A stretch of 64,000 bases of DNA from Penelope pileata. Taxonomy: Eukaryota > Chordata > Aves > Galliformes > Cracidae. The position numbers and the translations under genes were made by a program. The notes under the pieces were generated by a model. The model made no database searches, had not been told where the DNA came from, and saw only the letters and a program-made list of their open reading frames with translations. Shown here in pieces: positions 51,101 through 63,660 of the stretch; position 1 is the stretch's first letter, and every line of letters begins with the position of its first letter. The stretch spans positions 1,032,121-1,096,120 of the forward strand of contig WBMW01000076.1 of assembly GCA_013396635.1 (NCBI GenBank), given 5' to 3'.

Positions 51101-53835
51101 TTCAGTTTTATCAGACTTGAAAAGCCCCTTGTGATACTAAAAATTTATTGCAAGCTCGAGGTCCTCTATTTATGTGCTAATCGGTTTGTGCTGACCTTGG
51201 TCGGTAGTCCTGTGCTAACTGCCTTGGTGGTAGTTTGACACTTCAGAAAGTCCGAGGTATGAGTGCTAATTTTCAGTCTGTGTAATGTGAGTCTTAATCA
51301 GGTCTTGGTTCTTCTTGCACAGATTTTGAGTAGCGTGGATTTTTATATATAAATATTGCCGGTGATTGAAGTGTTTCAAAACAAGGCTGAAATAAATTGT
51401 GAGGTGGAAGGGCCAATAAATGGGTTTGTTCTGTTCTTTATGGAGCGTAACGACACCCATATCGCAGCCAGGAGCGCCGTGACAGTGAATGCTTAAAATG
51501 CAGCTCCGAAATGATCGGGAAGAAAAGCTGAAAAGCCCTAAAAGCTCAGGAGCAGCATTAGGAAAGGCTGCTGCTCCGTTGTGTGCTGGACGTGTGGGTT
51601 GTTTTGCTGGTGGCAAGCTGTTGAGCTGTGGTGACTGAGGTAAACAGGCATACATTTCCATGACGTTCACACTCAGCACAAGCAGAGGGAGGAAAGCCTT
51701 TTCAGGTTGCTCTAAATGTGTTCAGTGAAAGTGTAATCTATCCATAGCGAATGATATGAGGAATCTGCTTCCTGAGAAGAAAAGTACAACTTTACCAGCA
51801 GCAGTGACAAAACAAGAAAGGCTGGTGAAAGTATCACCTCTCAAAAAAACAACAAACAAACAAAAGCAAAAACCCAACCCAAATCATTTCTATGTCAGTA
51901 CTAAAGTGCCCTCTGGTATAAATCCATTGACTCAAATGGAGTCCCACGGGACGATACGCTTCCAAATGTTTACTTGATTAAGGCGTAACTGGGCACCATT
52001 TTGGTCAAAAATGAAAGACCATAACTCCCACCCCTGCTTTGATATCTACTGAGGGCTGAAGGGAAGACCCTTGGCTTTGAGGACTGCCGTTTATACCCAT
52101 TTCAAATGCTGAAGCCGTAAGAATTTGCTTGCACGTGGCTGCATTGTGGAATAGCTTTAGTCCTTACAATGCTGACAGGTTATGCAAAGGCATACAGGCA
52201 TATTTCTGGCTATGTTCTGGCCAGCACTTTGGAGCATGCACATTCATCACTGCTTTCCCCAGACTGTTACAAAATTTTCTAATCTTTGTTCACTTTTTAT
52301 TTTGCCAGAATTTTTAACAGTAAGCATTCTAAAAAGGCAAAGCAGTTGAGGAAGGTGGCTGATGTAAAGAGTTTTCAAAGTTGTTATAATTTTAGCTTTA
52401 CAGCTGAAGTGGCTAAAAGCAGTCATATTGCAACATGCCTTTTTTCTTCCTCTGAATGAAGTGGCAACGTGCGTGCTTTTTGGAACCTTAGGATACATAG
52501 ATTGGAAGGAAAAAACAATGGAGACACGGCTGCAGTTTTAAAGTTTGAAAATAAGCAGTGAAATAAATATTGTTTTAATGCACTTCCAAGATGGAATATT
52601 TTTTTTCACTGTAAAAATATTTTTTTTTCTTTGGGGGGAGAGGTCTTGTTCTTCCCAAGATTTCAAGCTGGATTAAATTATGTGAATGGTGCTGAGCTTC
52701 TGGTATCCTTTGATCGTGGAAGATGATGACAGTCATTAGCTTCATACGTAGATGATTTTTATTGACTGAACATTTTTTAGATAAGAAATAACAGGAAAAA
52801 CTAATTTTTGGAAGATACATGCAAGCATGCTGCTTTCATACCATTTTCTTATTGTTGTGCTCGCAAAAACGAGGCTTGGTGTAGCCATTCTGCTACAGCG
52901 TCATGTCTGTATTCTGTGCTAAAGATAATATTGAATCATTCCTATACGGTTTCTTTGAGGACCAGAAGCAATGTGTTCATGCTACTGTTTCTTCTGGCCC
53001 TGTTGAATCCTTTCCCCCTCTTTCTCATTTGCACCTTGCAACGGGAGCTGCAACTCTCTAGAAGATCATTAACAGATCTAGGGGATAGTTTTGCAGCCGT
53101 GGCCGCTTTTTCTTCCATTTGTGCATGCCTTGGCCATGGACGCGGGAGGCAAATAATGGCTCTTTACTAACAGAAAAATACATCATCTTGTGCTCCATGT
53201 TTTTTAGGTTTTAAATTATGGCACACTGAAATTCAAGAATATTATATTAGTGGAAGGCATGAACGTTTGTTATCTCTGTCGTGCAACGTCTGGGACCGTG
53301 CCCACCATGCTGAGCGGTGTTAATTAGGGAAAGCGGGACAGCAAGGGCTGGAATTGTCTCAGTTCTCACAGTTAATCCATGTCTGTTATTTTAGAAAGGT
53401 TTCAAATAATAAAAGCTTTTTGCAAAAGGCCATCCAGTGGCTAATAACCCTACAATACTGATGTCAGTGACTACGCAAGCAAGCTTTCTAGTTTACTTTG
53501 CACTTCCCCATATACAATGCAAACAGATAGCTAATGACTGAGTAAATACAATGGGAATGTACTTTGTGCACTGTGTGTTCTGAGCTTGAGTGTTTTGGTC
53601 TTTATTTTGTTTGCCTATTTTTATATTCTTTCACAAGCACATTTTGTGATGGTGGAATATTACAGAGTTCCTAGTACAGTGCAGAGGAATAACACAAGGA
53701 ATGCATTGTGCTCGCTCTTTTTAAATCTGAAATCTTTGATGCTAATTATTTTTGGCTTTTATTCTTTTGAACTAATATTGTATGAGTGGAGGTTATGTGC
53801 TATGATTCTTTTAACACAAGAGTGTTCATTCAAAG

Positions 53836-53905
53836 AAAAAAAAAAAAAAAAACAAACCAAAACCTCCAAACACCAGAAAAACCAACCCCACAATACACAA
53901 AAACG
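53836..53905 (+). repeat. Poly-A then A/C-rich tract
   Basis: 17 A (53836-53852) followed by about 50 bp of A/C-only-like sequence (AACAAACCAAAACCTCCAAA and similar). Low complexity; no element recognised upstream. Confidence 0.8.
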
Positions 53906-54295
53906 TAACTCTGACTTCGATGTATACATCTTTTTTCCCTACCTTTTTTACTTTTTAAGGAAAATCAATGTAAAGTTTAAATGTATGAAAGAAATGAAGG
54001 AGAGAGCTGAGGAAAATGTCATTAGCTGAAAACTACCAGCAGTTGTAGTACTAAGTCACAAGGACTGCATTCAAGCCGTGTAAGGAAAATAATTTATGTA
54101 ACTGTGAAACAAACACTGAAAGCGAAGTCCTTAAAACCAGGCTGATAATACAGCGCAGGGTGCCATTAGCTGCCTCTGCTGCTGCCCGGCATGCAGGTTC
54201 ATCAGGCAAACTCATTAAATTCATGTTGGCCATACCCCAATAACTTATGGTCCTTGATGTTATTGGACACAGCATCTAAGATAGCTTGCTGCACT

Positions 54296-54616
54296 AGGGG
54301 ATCTTATCAATGCTTACAAAGACAAATGGATGGGGCCAGGCTCTTCTCATTGGTGGCCAGTGACAGGACAAGGGGCAACAGGCACAAACTGGAACACAGG
54401 AACGCTCATTTGATCATGAGGAAATACTTTGTTTTAAGGGTGACAGAGCACTGGAACAGGCTGCCCAGAGAGGTTGTGGAGTCTCTTTCTCTGGAGATAT
54501 TGAAAACCTGCCTGGACCCTTTCCTGTGTCGCCTACTGTAGGGAACCTGCTTTAGCAGGGAGCTGGAGTAGGTAATCTCCAGAGCTCCCTTCCAACCTCT
54601 ACAGTTCTGTGATTCT
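54296..54616 (+). mobile_element. CR1 LINE 3' end, 5'-truncated
   Basis: Sense-orientation CR1 tail: GGCCAGTGACAGGACAAGGG, ACAGGCACAAACTGGAACAC, CACTGGAACAGGCTGCCCAG and AGAGGTTGTGGAGTCTCTTT. It encodes SDRTRGN and VTEHWNRLPREVVESLSLEI before a stop near 54541. The post-stop tail includes a GGAGTAGGTAATCTCCAGAG block and CCCTTCCAACCTCTACAG, and ends with a single octamer remnant TTCTGTGATTCT. The coding part remains in frame over its last 70 or so codons with a few substitutions; intermediate age. Sequence upstream of about 54296 is not recognisably CR1. Confidence 0.92.
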
Positions 54617-54810
54617 TGGATCTTTCTAGGAATTTGAGATCCTGCTAACTGGCTGGTGGTTCGGTAAATGCTCTCCTTGCCCTTCCTGAAAAGGCAAATG
54701 TGTTGTTATGCAGCTCATGTTCATGATGTTTCGTGTTCTTTCAGTCATACTAGCTTTGAGGAAGAAACCAGCTATTATAAATCTTTCTCTGCTGACAGAG
54801 TTCCTCTAAC

Positions 54811-54852
54811 CAAAAAAAAACAAAAAACAACAGAAAAAAAAAAAAGAAAAAC
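54811..54852 (+). repeat. A-rich low-complexity tract
   Basis: Runs of 9, 6 and 12 A separated by C, CAACAG and G. Simple sequence. Confidence 0.85.
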
Positions 54853-56712
54853 ATCAACCCTTTATCAGCCATATGATTTAACTGCTGCACACAATAGCCT
54901 GAATTTGCACAAACAATGTGGCTTTGGCCTCTTACATAAGTAATTTTCCTAATGAATTTAGAATTTTACAGTGGAAAGGAAAGCTAATGATAGCATTTCT
55001 GCAAAAAGCAAGTGCCTAGCAGTTACTGTGTAAATTTGAAAAGCTGCAGTGACCACGTGAGAGTGGGATGCTTTTGCTCCATATTGTGTTAATATTTCTC
55101 ACCGCCTAAATTACCTCTCACCTGGTCTGTCAAATGCAGTCATGATCAGACAGGTCAACTGAGTTTTTGTTTAAACATTCACCTGATATACTTATCTTTA
55201 AGTTTTAAGCAATGACAGTTTGAGAAATTTGGAAAAGATAAACTAAGTGAATAATCTATTGTTTTTGAGAGAAGGAAGATATTTATTTTGGAATTCTGGC
55301 AAGCTTCATATCCCACAGGGGTGCATGGTCTTCAGCATCAGATTTCTGTGCAGGTTTTTGGCAATCTATTCTTTCAAAGCATCTGGAATTGGTCTGAGAA
55401 AGTGGACAAATGGAACAGTTATCTGAGGAAAATTTGGAAAATTTTCCCTCCTCGGTTCTTGTTTTGCATATCATTGGCTGATACAGAAAAAACTGAGCTT
55501 TTAGATTGGAAAGTTTGGAAGCCCATGATGTGGTTACGTGGGAACAATTACCATCAGAAGTGTGGTGTTGCAGCCTGGGTGTTCATCTGTTGTCTGGTGC
55601 CTGTCTTTCCTGACCAGTTCCCTGCTGCTGAATGAGCCTTAGCAGCTGATGACCTCGACTCTTTCTTTTCTAAGTCATATAATTTCTGTAGGGTTTTAGT
55701 GCTCAAATCCATTTATGTTTGGGATCACTGGAAGATATGTGGACGAAGCATAACTGCTTATTATTAATGAGACAATGTACTAGATGTTCTGAGGAGCCCT
55801 TCAGATCTCCACGTTATCGAGTTATATTGCTAAATTACATAATTAAAATTTGCTTGACTTTTGTGTCTTACTCTTTGTTTTGAATGTACCTTGCTATTTT
55901 CATTATTGCACTATTTACTAACTCGAGCAGCTTTTTCAAATGTTCTTGGAAGGAAAGCAATCATATGGTCCTATTTAAAAGAAAATATTTAAATTGATCT
56001 AATTAAAACTTTTAATGGTAAACTGATTTGTTTTGAATTCGGACCATAAAAATAATTAGAGAAGTGTTGTGAAGTTGCAAGTAAACCTATTATTGCTTTA
56101 AGATGAATTGCAGAGCAAGCAAGTGCACTCTGTGAGGGATTTTGCAGAATGCACTATAAATTCTATCTCTGGGTTACAGAGGTGCTGTGATTTAGGATGC
56201 ATAAGTCTCGAACTGAGGTAATATTGGCAAGTAGCTAATTGATCTTGCTGAGGCTGCTGCTTTAAGTCGGTGCTCATCAACAATTACTGTGTAGTTGTCT
56301 TGAGTTACTGTATAACTGTGCTCCAGTGTTACTGACTCTGCATCAATGCAATCAATAAAACGTTAACAATTGGAAATAAAATCTTCAAAATTGTACAAAG
56401 CTCTCTAACTCCACTTGAAAATTCTAACAGCATGTAACCTTTATAGTTTAAATCAGAGAAGGTGTGTGGATGTGATTGGTGTAATTGCCCATTATGCTTT
56501 ACTTCAAAAATAAAATTGTTTAATAACATTGAAAACAATGTTGAATTGATTACATCTGGGAATATTTTATGTTCATATGTAACGTATATCTATGCTTGAA
56601 TGTGAATGTTCTCCAAAGGGAAAAGACAGTTTAAAGTTGTACTGTGATCAGTGAATTTATTAATACAAACTGCTTTGTCAGAACTTTAATCAATTAAGAT
56701 AAAATCTCTCAC

Positions 56713-56730
56713 TTTTTTTTTTTTTTTTTT
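56713..56730 (-). repeat. T18 homopolymer
   Basis: 18 consecutive T followed by AAAGAGG. Could be the poly-A tail of a minus-strand insertion, but no body is recognisable. Confidence 0.9.
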
Positions 56731-58160
56731 AAAGAGGAAATGAGGAGACTTTTCAAGAATAGGTGATCCTTTTCTAAATTACGTAGTTTGGCACACAGAG
56801 AGAGTATATATCCTCTGCTGTGTCTCATATTTCCTATGCTAGGAAATACGCTAGGTTTGTGAATTTTAGCCTAACTTAGGCTAAAATTAAGAGAGAGGTT
56901 CCATCTTAGAGACAAGAAATAGCAGGCAGCTAAATAAACAGCACAAAACAAGTCACATTGTTCATAAAGGAGGACTCACAAATCCTGTGACTGGTAACAA
57001 TTACATGCTGAAACTCTTCTCGTTTTCAGTACGAAGTGATAATGGCATCTGCTCAGACAATTCATAAATATTTAGAAGGCAGCACGTTGTTTTCAGAAGT
57101 ATTTTTGTCAGTTTTATTGGTGAAAGGACACATAATAGTAGTGAATTCCTTGTAATTAGCCCTTGTTCTGGAGACACTCAGATTTTTCAATTTAGAGACA
57201 ATTTTCAGAGTAGGCATTACTTGCCAGATATTGAGCTATTTCAAAGGGCATTTTTTACTTCAAATACTCTCAATATTTTGAATAAGGTAAGGAAGGCATT
57301 TAGCAGTGAGATTAACATGTTTAACTCTGGAGGCCAGGTATGGAGGAGATTAGCTGTAAACTGCAGAGGGGATTAAGAATTTAGCACCGAGGGCACTATC
57401 TAATGGTAGTGTGATGTGCTGTTAACATGAGAAACATATTAATAAAATGCAATCAAATGAGAACAGCTCCCCCTTGAATATATATGTACCTTTGAAAGTA
57501 TACCTCTAGATTAATCTAAATAACTCTAATATAAAATAAGGATTCTTAGTTATAAATCTCAGTTATAAATCTCTTCTAAAGACGACTGCAAAACTCTTTA
57601 GTAGCAAATATTCAGTGGGAAGTTTGTAAACTAAATCAAACTAAATTTCCATATCCCATCCTTAAATTATTTTCACAGAAGCAATAGTGTACCTTTTCAA
57701 ACATTGCTTAATTGATAAATGACAGACTTTGAAATCATTCATGAAGAATGAGCTGTAGTTTTTTTGCACTACACCTCTGGGAAATGTGGGAATTAAATGT
57801 TTTTGAAAACGAATTAAATGATAATTTCTTGTGTTTTAATTTCTGAGAACTGAAATAGGTCTGTCAGAAACCTGTCTGGTTTATGTAATGCTGTAATTGA
57901 AATGACGTTACTAAATGAAATTAGGAAGCTACTGCCTGAATTCTTTAGACACCAGTTAAGGATACATTAAGGAATGTGAGCTGAATCAGTCTGATACATT
58001 CAGCAGATTCCTGGGTTTTCAGATATCATGAAAACAATAACTCAGAAATCTGAATTTTTGTGCAAGGCTTTCAGGGAAAAAAAATAGAAAAATTAGTATT
58101 GGTTCAATATTTATGATTCACTTATGTTATTGGAAAAAAATACTGTTGGAATTGAGAACG

Positions 58161-58214
58161 GAGTCCAACAGAACTGAGTTCTGAGGAGTCCAACAGAACT
58201 GAGTTCTGAGGAGT
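58161..58214 (+). repeat. Exact 25-bp tandem duplication
   Basis: The unit GAGTCCAACAGAACTGAGTT plus CTGAG occurs at 58161-58185 and identically at 58186-58210, followed by GAGT of a third copy. With no mismatches it is a recent slippage or duplication event. Confidence 0.97.
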
Positions 58215-61090
58215 GCCTGCAAAATTCAGAATTCATAGAAAAAAATGGAGAGTACACAGTATCAAGATAGTAGTCTTGTAAAGCACAGATAAAATTAGTT
58301 CTGGATGATAAACATATGAAGAACAGCAAAATAAGGTGCTGAATGAGTGAATAAGTAAATGCAATTGAAACTGTGATATAAAATTGGTTTGCCCTTGGCT
58401 TGCTGGCTTTGGTAATTGCCTAGACAGACTGTGTGTGTGTTGTGTACAGAAACATATTCACAGATTGTAATTAAAAATGAAACAGGACTGTATTGACAAA
58501 ACCTTTTCTGTTGTTAAGAGGTATTTTACACCAGTGAGGCTTTTTCACATAAATATTTTGTTACAAAGAGTTTTTTGTATGCATATAATTATTTAATGAT
58601 GTGGATGTTTTTCTGGACTTTCAGTCATTTTTTCTTCATTTGGAATCTGAATTTTCCACAAAATTTTTTTTTGTCCAAGGAAAACATATATTAAAATTCA
58701 TTATTCTGGAAAATAAAATTAGGGATAAAATATAAAAGCTGATAATTATTTTTTTTTCCTCTGGTATCATTACTCATAAGATTAAAATCGCTAAGTTTGT
58801 GCCTGAATTTCAAGTGAGCAGTGTTTGACAGATTTTCGAGAATGATTTTTTGTATCTGAAATTTTGAAAATCAATGTATGTGAAATACGTGCTCTGCATG
58901 TGGTTTTGGTGATTTGATTTGTTCATGCACTGTAAATAAATACTGTGTTGGAAAAGCTGTTGCAGACTTTACAGAGCAGAACGCTCGAGTTGGTTGGAAC
59001 TGCTGACGGTTTCGATTCCGTAGCTGGGAAATGGTGAGCTACCAATTACTCATATATCTCCTGCGAGTCTTCACCTTGGAATAGTAAGGAAAGGAAGTTT
59101 TGTATCAGCTCAGGACTGTTACATGTTATGGAAAGAGAGTTGAAAAACTAGGATTTTCAGCTGTAAAGCCTGGGCATTTATGTTTTAATCTAAATGATTC
59201 TGTTAATCCAAGGTAGATTCAGTTCATCTATGCACAAAGGGAGGTGAAGTGCTAGTGCCAGAACCTGACCCTAGAGAAGTAGGAGAAGATGTGATCTTTG
59301 ATTTTAAATGAATTTGTTAAGCACACTGTTGTGCAGATAAGCATGCTGGTACTATACTGTGTGACAGTGCTATAAACTCTTGAACATTTCAATACCACAT
59401 AAATATTTTTATACTTTGTTTACACTATTGAGCTTTTTGGCACATGGTAGTTTTTAGTATTGGCGTTTTGCAGTCTTTTGGCTGGATGTTTTTTTTCTAT
59501 TCCAAAGTGGCTCTTTTGATTTAAGGCATGCTCTGCAATGACATCTACCGGCTTGTATTGATTTATTGCACTGGATGAACAGTAAAGATATCACTTCATT
59601 AGGTAAGGAGCCGTTGGGATGACTGAGTCTGGATATAGGAAAAAGAAACCAAACAAAACAACACTCCTAATTTTCCAGCTTCCTCATGTTCTTTATGGCA
59701 TGAAGAGCTGAAATGTAGAGTTGATCTTTTTTTCTAAATAGCAGTTAATTTTGGATTTAGTTATTTCTTGTCTTGACGATTGCCTGGATCAGATAAAGTG
59801 AAGGGGCCAAGATGTTTTGCTGCTTTAAGCTCTAAGCACAAATCTTGGCAGCGCCGATGTCGCAGGGCCTGTGGGGTCTGTGCAGGTGGGCCCCCATTCC
59901 CTCGTGTTGTGGGGGGATCTCAGACAAACGGCTTAAACCAGCTCCTGACTCTCCAACAGCCAGATGAGGGTAGAAATAGCCTGTTTAAAGGGCCTGGTTT
60001 TGAATACTTCGTTGATGAAAGAGTTTTAAATGAAACATTTCACTGCCCAAAATGCATTTTGAAGTTCTTTCAGGTAACACTCAGCTGCAGCTGCTGCTGT
60101 TTCCCACTGCACTGTTCACACCAGCACAAATTTATACAGTGGCTTCTGCGTAACAGAAGCTGCTTTTAGGCATCTAAAACCAGTGGACTGGGGGCTGTGG
60201 TTCTTGTTTCGTCACCTCAGGGACTCTGCTCTACCGCTGAAGGCTGGAGGCTGGTAGCTGTGTAGCCCCCGGGTGCTGAGGGAGCCATCGCTGTCCCCAG
60301 GGACACCACCTCAGTGGGGCAAGGCCAGGTGCTTGCACAGGCCCTCCCCAGGCGCCAAAGTCTGAAGTTAAAGTGGGTCCATGGGCCTGTTAAGTGGCCA
60401 CCAAGCTGTAGGTAAGGCCCCACCGCTGTGCCACACCAAACCTCTTCAGAAAAGGAGTGTGGTGCCCCATGCAGACACTACTGTGTGTCACTTTGTGCAA
60501 GTTGGACTATTTTCTTTCCTAGTAGAAATAAAGCATAAACATAAATGTAGAAGCCAAACTGGGGAGCTTTGCCAGTCACCACAGTGCACTTGGGTCTCAA
60601 TTTATTCTGAACAAGGTGTGTACTTGTGTCAAGAGTTTATGGAACGTGTTTGCCACTTGAAATTAAAAGTACATGCGGAAGAGTGCACACCAAATTGATT
60701 TTATCAAAGCAAACTTGTGATGAATAGAGCAAGTTCTCTTCTCTTTCTCAGGTGCTGACTGTCAGACAGGCAGTCCGAACAGACTTGTTGCTGTGTTTCG
60801 TTCAGTTGAGTTGCTCTAAGTATAAAGCAAAATCAGTTGTCTTTTTTTGACCTGGTATTAGTGAAACAGTAATATTTGATAACGTGTATGCCTGTCTTTT
60901 TGTATGGCCGAAATAGCAGTTGAATCCTGCCTGAGTGCAGTGGGGCTGAACGCACAAAAAATAAACTGGGGAACTGTTTTACAAATGAGATGTTTTTAGT
61001 TGAAGTCCACAATTTAGTGGTCTGTAAGATGTTTGTTCAGTAATATAAAAACAATCAAGGGAATTTACTGTGTTTTTAACTTGTTTCTTT

Positions 61091-61138
61091 CACAAAAAAC
61101 AAAAAACAAAAAACTCAACAAAAAACAAACAAAAAAAA
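61091..61138 (+). repeat. (CAAAAAA)-like low-complexity tract
   Basis: Repeated CAAAAAA units interrupted by CTCAACA and AACAAAC. Simple sequence. Confidence 0.85.
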
Positions 61139-63110
61139 TGAACAAACTTATGATTGTAGTTTCAAACTGCAATGAAAGCTGTACCTAATAATACCATCAA
61201 TGCTGTAGTCCACAGTGGGATCAATTCCTTAAAATTTGAAGTGCAACCTTTGATAGACTTTGTTCGATTTTCAGTTGCACTCTAACATTTGGAGATAGAA
61301 TTCCTTGTGTTATTTGTTGCTGTCATCTCTCACTGAGTTGTGGGGGTTTTACGTAAAGATGGAAAGCATTTTGCAGCTCACACTGCTGATGTTTTTAATC
61401 TCTATTTAAAGTTAAACTCTTCTGACAATTTAGAACCAGCCTCTTTGTTGGCATAGTAGAAAGGATTCAGAAGCGTGATTAATGAATATTAGAGTTAAAG
61501 AATTTAGGGTCTCTATATAAATATTAGTACCAATTACAAAATTATATTCAAGAGAAAAAAGATATTTTTGCTATTATGTCATAGTATATTCCTTTTTTAC
61601 ATAGCTTGATACTAAAAGATAATAAATCAATTCTCCTTCTGTAAACAGGCATATTTGCAAAGTATCACCCTTTCAAATCAGTATTTTTAAAGCTGTTTTC
61701 TACAAACAGCCTAAGATGATTGCAATTTGAGTTAACTGCTTGCATGTGCTCTAGTTTGCAGTAGCACTGTGGCTTTAAAATTTGAAAGCTACTCTTACTA
61801 TTTCATAGCATGAGATTTTCTTTTTACGGTAGATTACAGAATATAAACATAGAACTGAAATCCAGAACAGTAACTCAAAATAGTCTTCACTAAAATGATA
61901 TGTTTACCTTTTGTCATTTTCTACAGACTATTGTAAAGATCAAAAAAAATTGGACATATTATTGGAACATTATCCCTTCAGAAAAACATATTTTTTGATT
62001 TAAAAAAACACCGAGCAGCACATTGTAAATCTGAAACCTAAGTTCTCCATATGTAAAAATCCCGGTATTAATTATGGTATTGTGTCTGAAAGGAAAACTT
62101 TTTTTTTTTAATTAAGGTAAAAATTTTCCTTTTTACAGCTGTTCATAGGTTTTACCGTCAAGAACAATTTTGAATAATACAATAGAAATTTCAAGGGTTA
62201 CACTTGAACCCATGCCAAATGTAATTAATTAAGTGTAAAAAAAGTACATCAGGGTATAATGTTATAATTATAAAAATACACAAACTGCAGTCATTGCATT
62301 TTGAAACAGTTTACTGAATGTGAATCATCTGTCAGCTGAAGCTGAAACACACATCTAGTTCCACGTGCTTTATAATCTGATCCCAGCGTATAAAAATCTT
62401 TGGAGCAATATAAATCTATGTGTAAATGAATTGTTTTAACTTTCAATTTTTATGATACAATTGCCTTGAATCATGAAACCTCAGACCTAAGATATTCCAT
62501 CAGGGAGGCAGAAATGCTAGTAACAGTGAAATCCAAAAAGCGTACAAGAAACAGCTTTTGGATTTATGAGTCCAAAGACAACTCACATGGTGTTCCTGCA
62601 AAAACTTAAGGGGAAAAAAAAGAAACCAACAAAAACCCACTGCTTAAATCCCACATTATAATGTGAAAGCTCCATGCTTTTGTTGGACAGCTGAAATGGA
62701 TGAATCCTAAAGTATTTTAAGATTGGCTGCTGCTCTGAGTACAGTTAAACTTATACTGTGCAACATTGTCACAGAAAATAAGTTATCTGCAAGCCCAAGT
62801 TTCTGTAATTAAATCCTGGAAGGCCCCTTGGGTGGCTAGCATTGACTGGTGTTATTCAAGAGAAATGAGCATCACATTTCATGTATGAAGTATTCAAATA
62901 GAAAAATAATGCATCTGTCTCTTTGCCTAACGTAGTTTCAGTAATTTTCTTTAAGATGAACTGGGAAAAATGTGCACACTCTTACATCCGAATGCATCTA
63001 TCAGTCATGGCTAGGTCCAAGGAAATAATAATAGGGAAGAAAGAGAGATGAAAATCACTGAGGATCTGGAGGATGAATGGCCATCTGGTTCCAGTGGGGC
63101 TGCTTGTATG

Positions 63111-63660
63111 TAGGTCCCTCCAAAAGTAATGCCTCCTATTTATTTCCATGGAAACTACAAAAGATAAAAGGAGCAGAAAAACACTACTTGATTGACCAAA
63201 TTCTCAGCTACGAAACAGTTTCTCAACATAGTCACCACAATTAGCTGTGCATTTTTGCCAGCAATGAACAAGAGCCTGCATGCTGTGATTGTAAGAATCT
63301 GCACCAGTGGAGGTGACCCGCTGTTGCCACTGCTGAAATGCAGCACCCACCCCTCACTGTGCGCACATTCACCCTTTGGTCTCCATAAACGTTCAGCAGA
63401 TGTTGATGAATGTCGATGGGTGCCATTTTTTCTGCATGGAGGAATTCAGTTCCACACCTTTGCTCCATCTGCATTTCCATGTCAGACGCCGTTGTGTCAG
63501 AGTGCCCCTCTGCTGCCATCTGTCACACGGCAACAACATGGAACGGGATGTTGGTGGGAAGGTTCAACCTCTACTGCCATACCACCAACATCCACCTCTG
63601 CCATCGTGGGCAAACGTAATAAAATAGGAGTAGCCTTCATATTTATTCCCTGCAAACCTA
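63111..63660 (-). mobile_element. Internally deleted mariner (Galluhop-type) DNA transposon
   Basis: A roughly 550-bp element bounded by TA dinucleotides. One end reads TAGGTCCCTCCAAAAGTAAT then GCCTCCTATTTATTTCCATG. The other ends in ...GCAAACCTA, giving a 5-bp terminal inversion (TAGGT/ACCTA). Longer imperfect inverted similarity, GCCTCCTATTT against GGCTACTCCTATTTTA, lies about 20 bp inside. The first end is very close to what I recall of bird Galluhop/Mariner1 elements. The minus strand encodes the N-terminal DNA-binding part of a mariner transposase, and the catalytic DDD core is absent. It is a non-autonomous deletion derivative inserted in the BCKDHB intron. Confidence 0.85.
63160..63519 (-). 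pseudogene. Mariner transposase remnant (N-terminal HTH, frameshifted)
   Basis: The minus strand reads from an ATG at 63519 through EQRCGTEFLHAEKM, IDIHQHLLNVYGD and VNVRTVRG, the first helix-turn-helix of mariner/Tc1 transposases (SETMAR-like HTH_48 type). Near 63346-63350 the frame shifts by one; it continues as FSSGNSGSPPLVQIL and ACRLLFIAGKNA. The second part corresponds to the opposite terminal region of the element, not to the transposase core. So roughly 270 residues including the catalytic acidic triad are missing. It would not make a working enzyme. Confidence 0.75.

Noticed and set aside
55288..55635. 115-codon + strand frame with many Trp
   Set aside because: No recognisable family and no splice-bounded structure; treated as chance.
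58978..59034. Possible tRNA B-box (GGTTTCGATTCC)
   Set aside because: The box has an extra T compared with GGTTCGANTCC, and no A-box or cloverleaf stems can be drawn around it.
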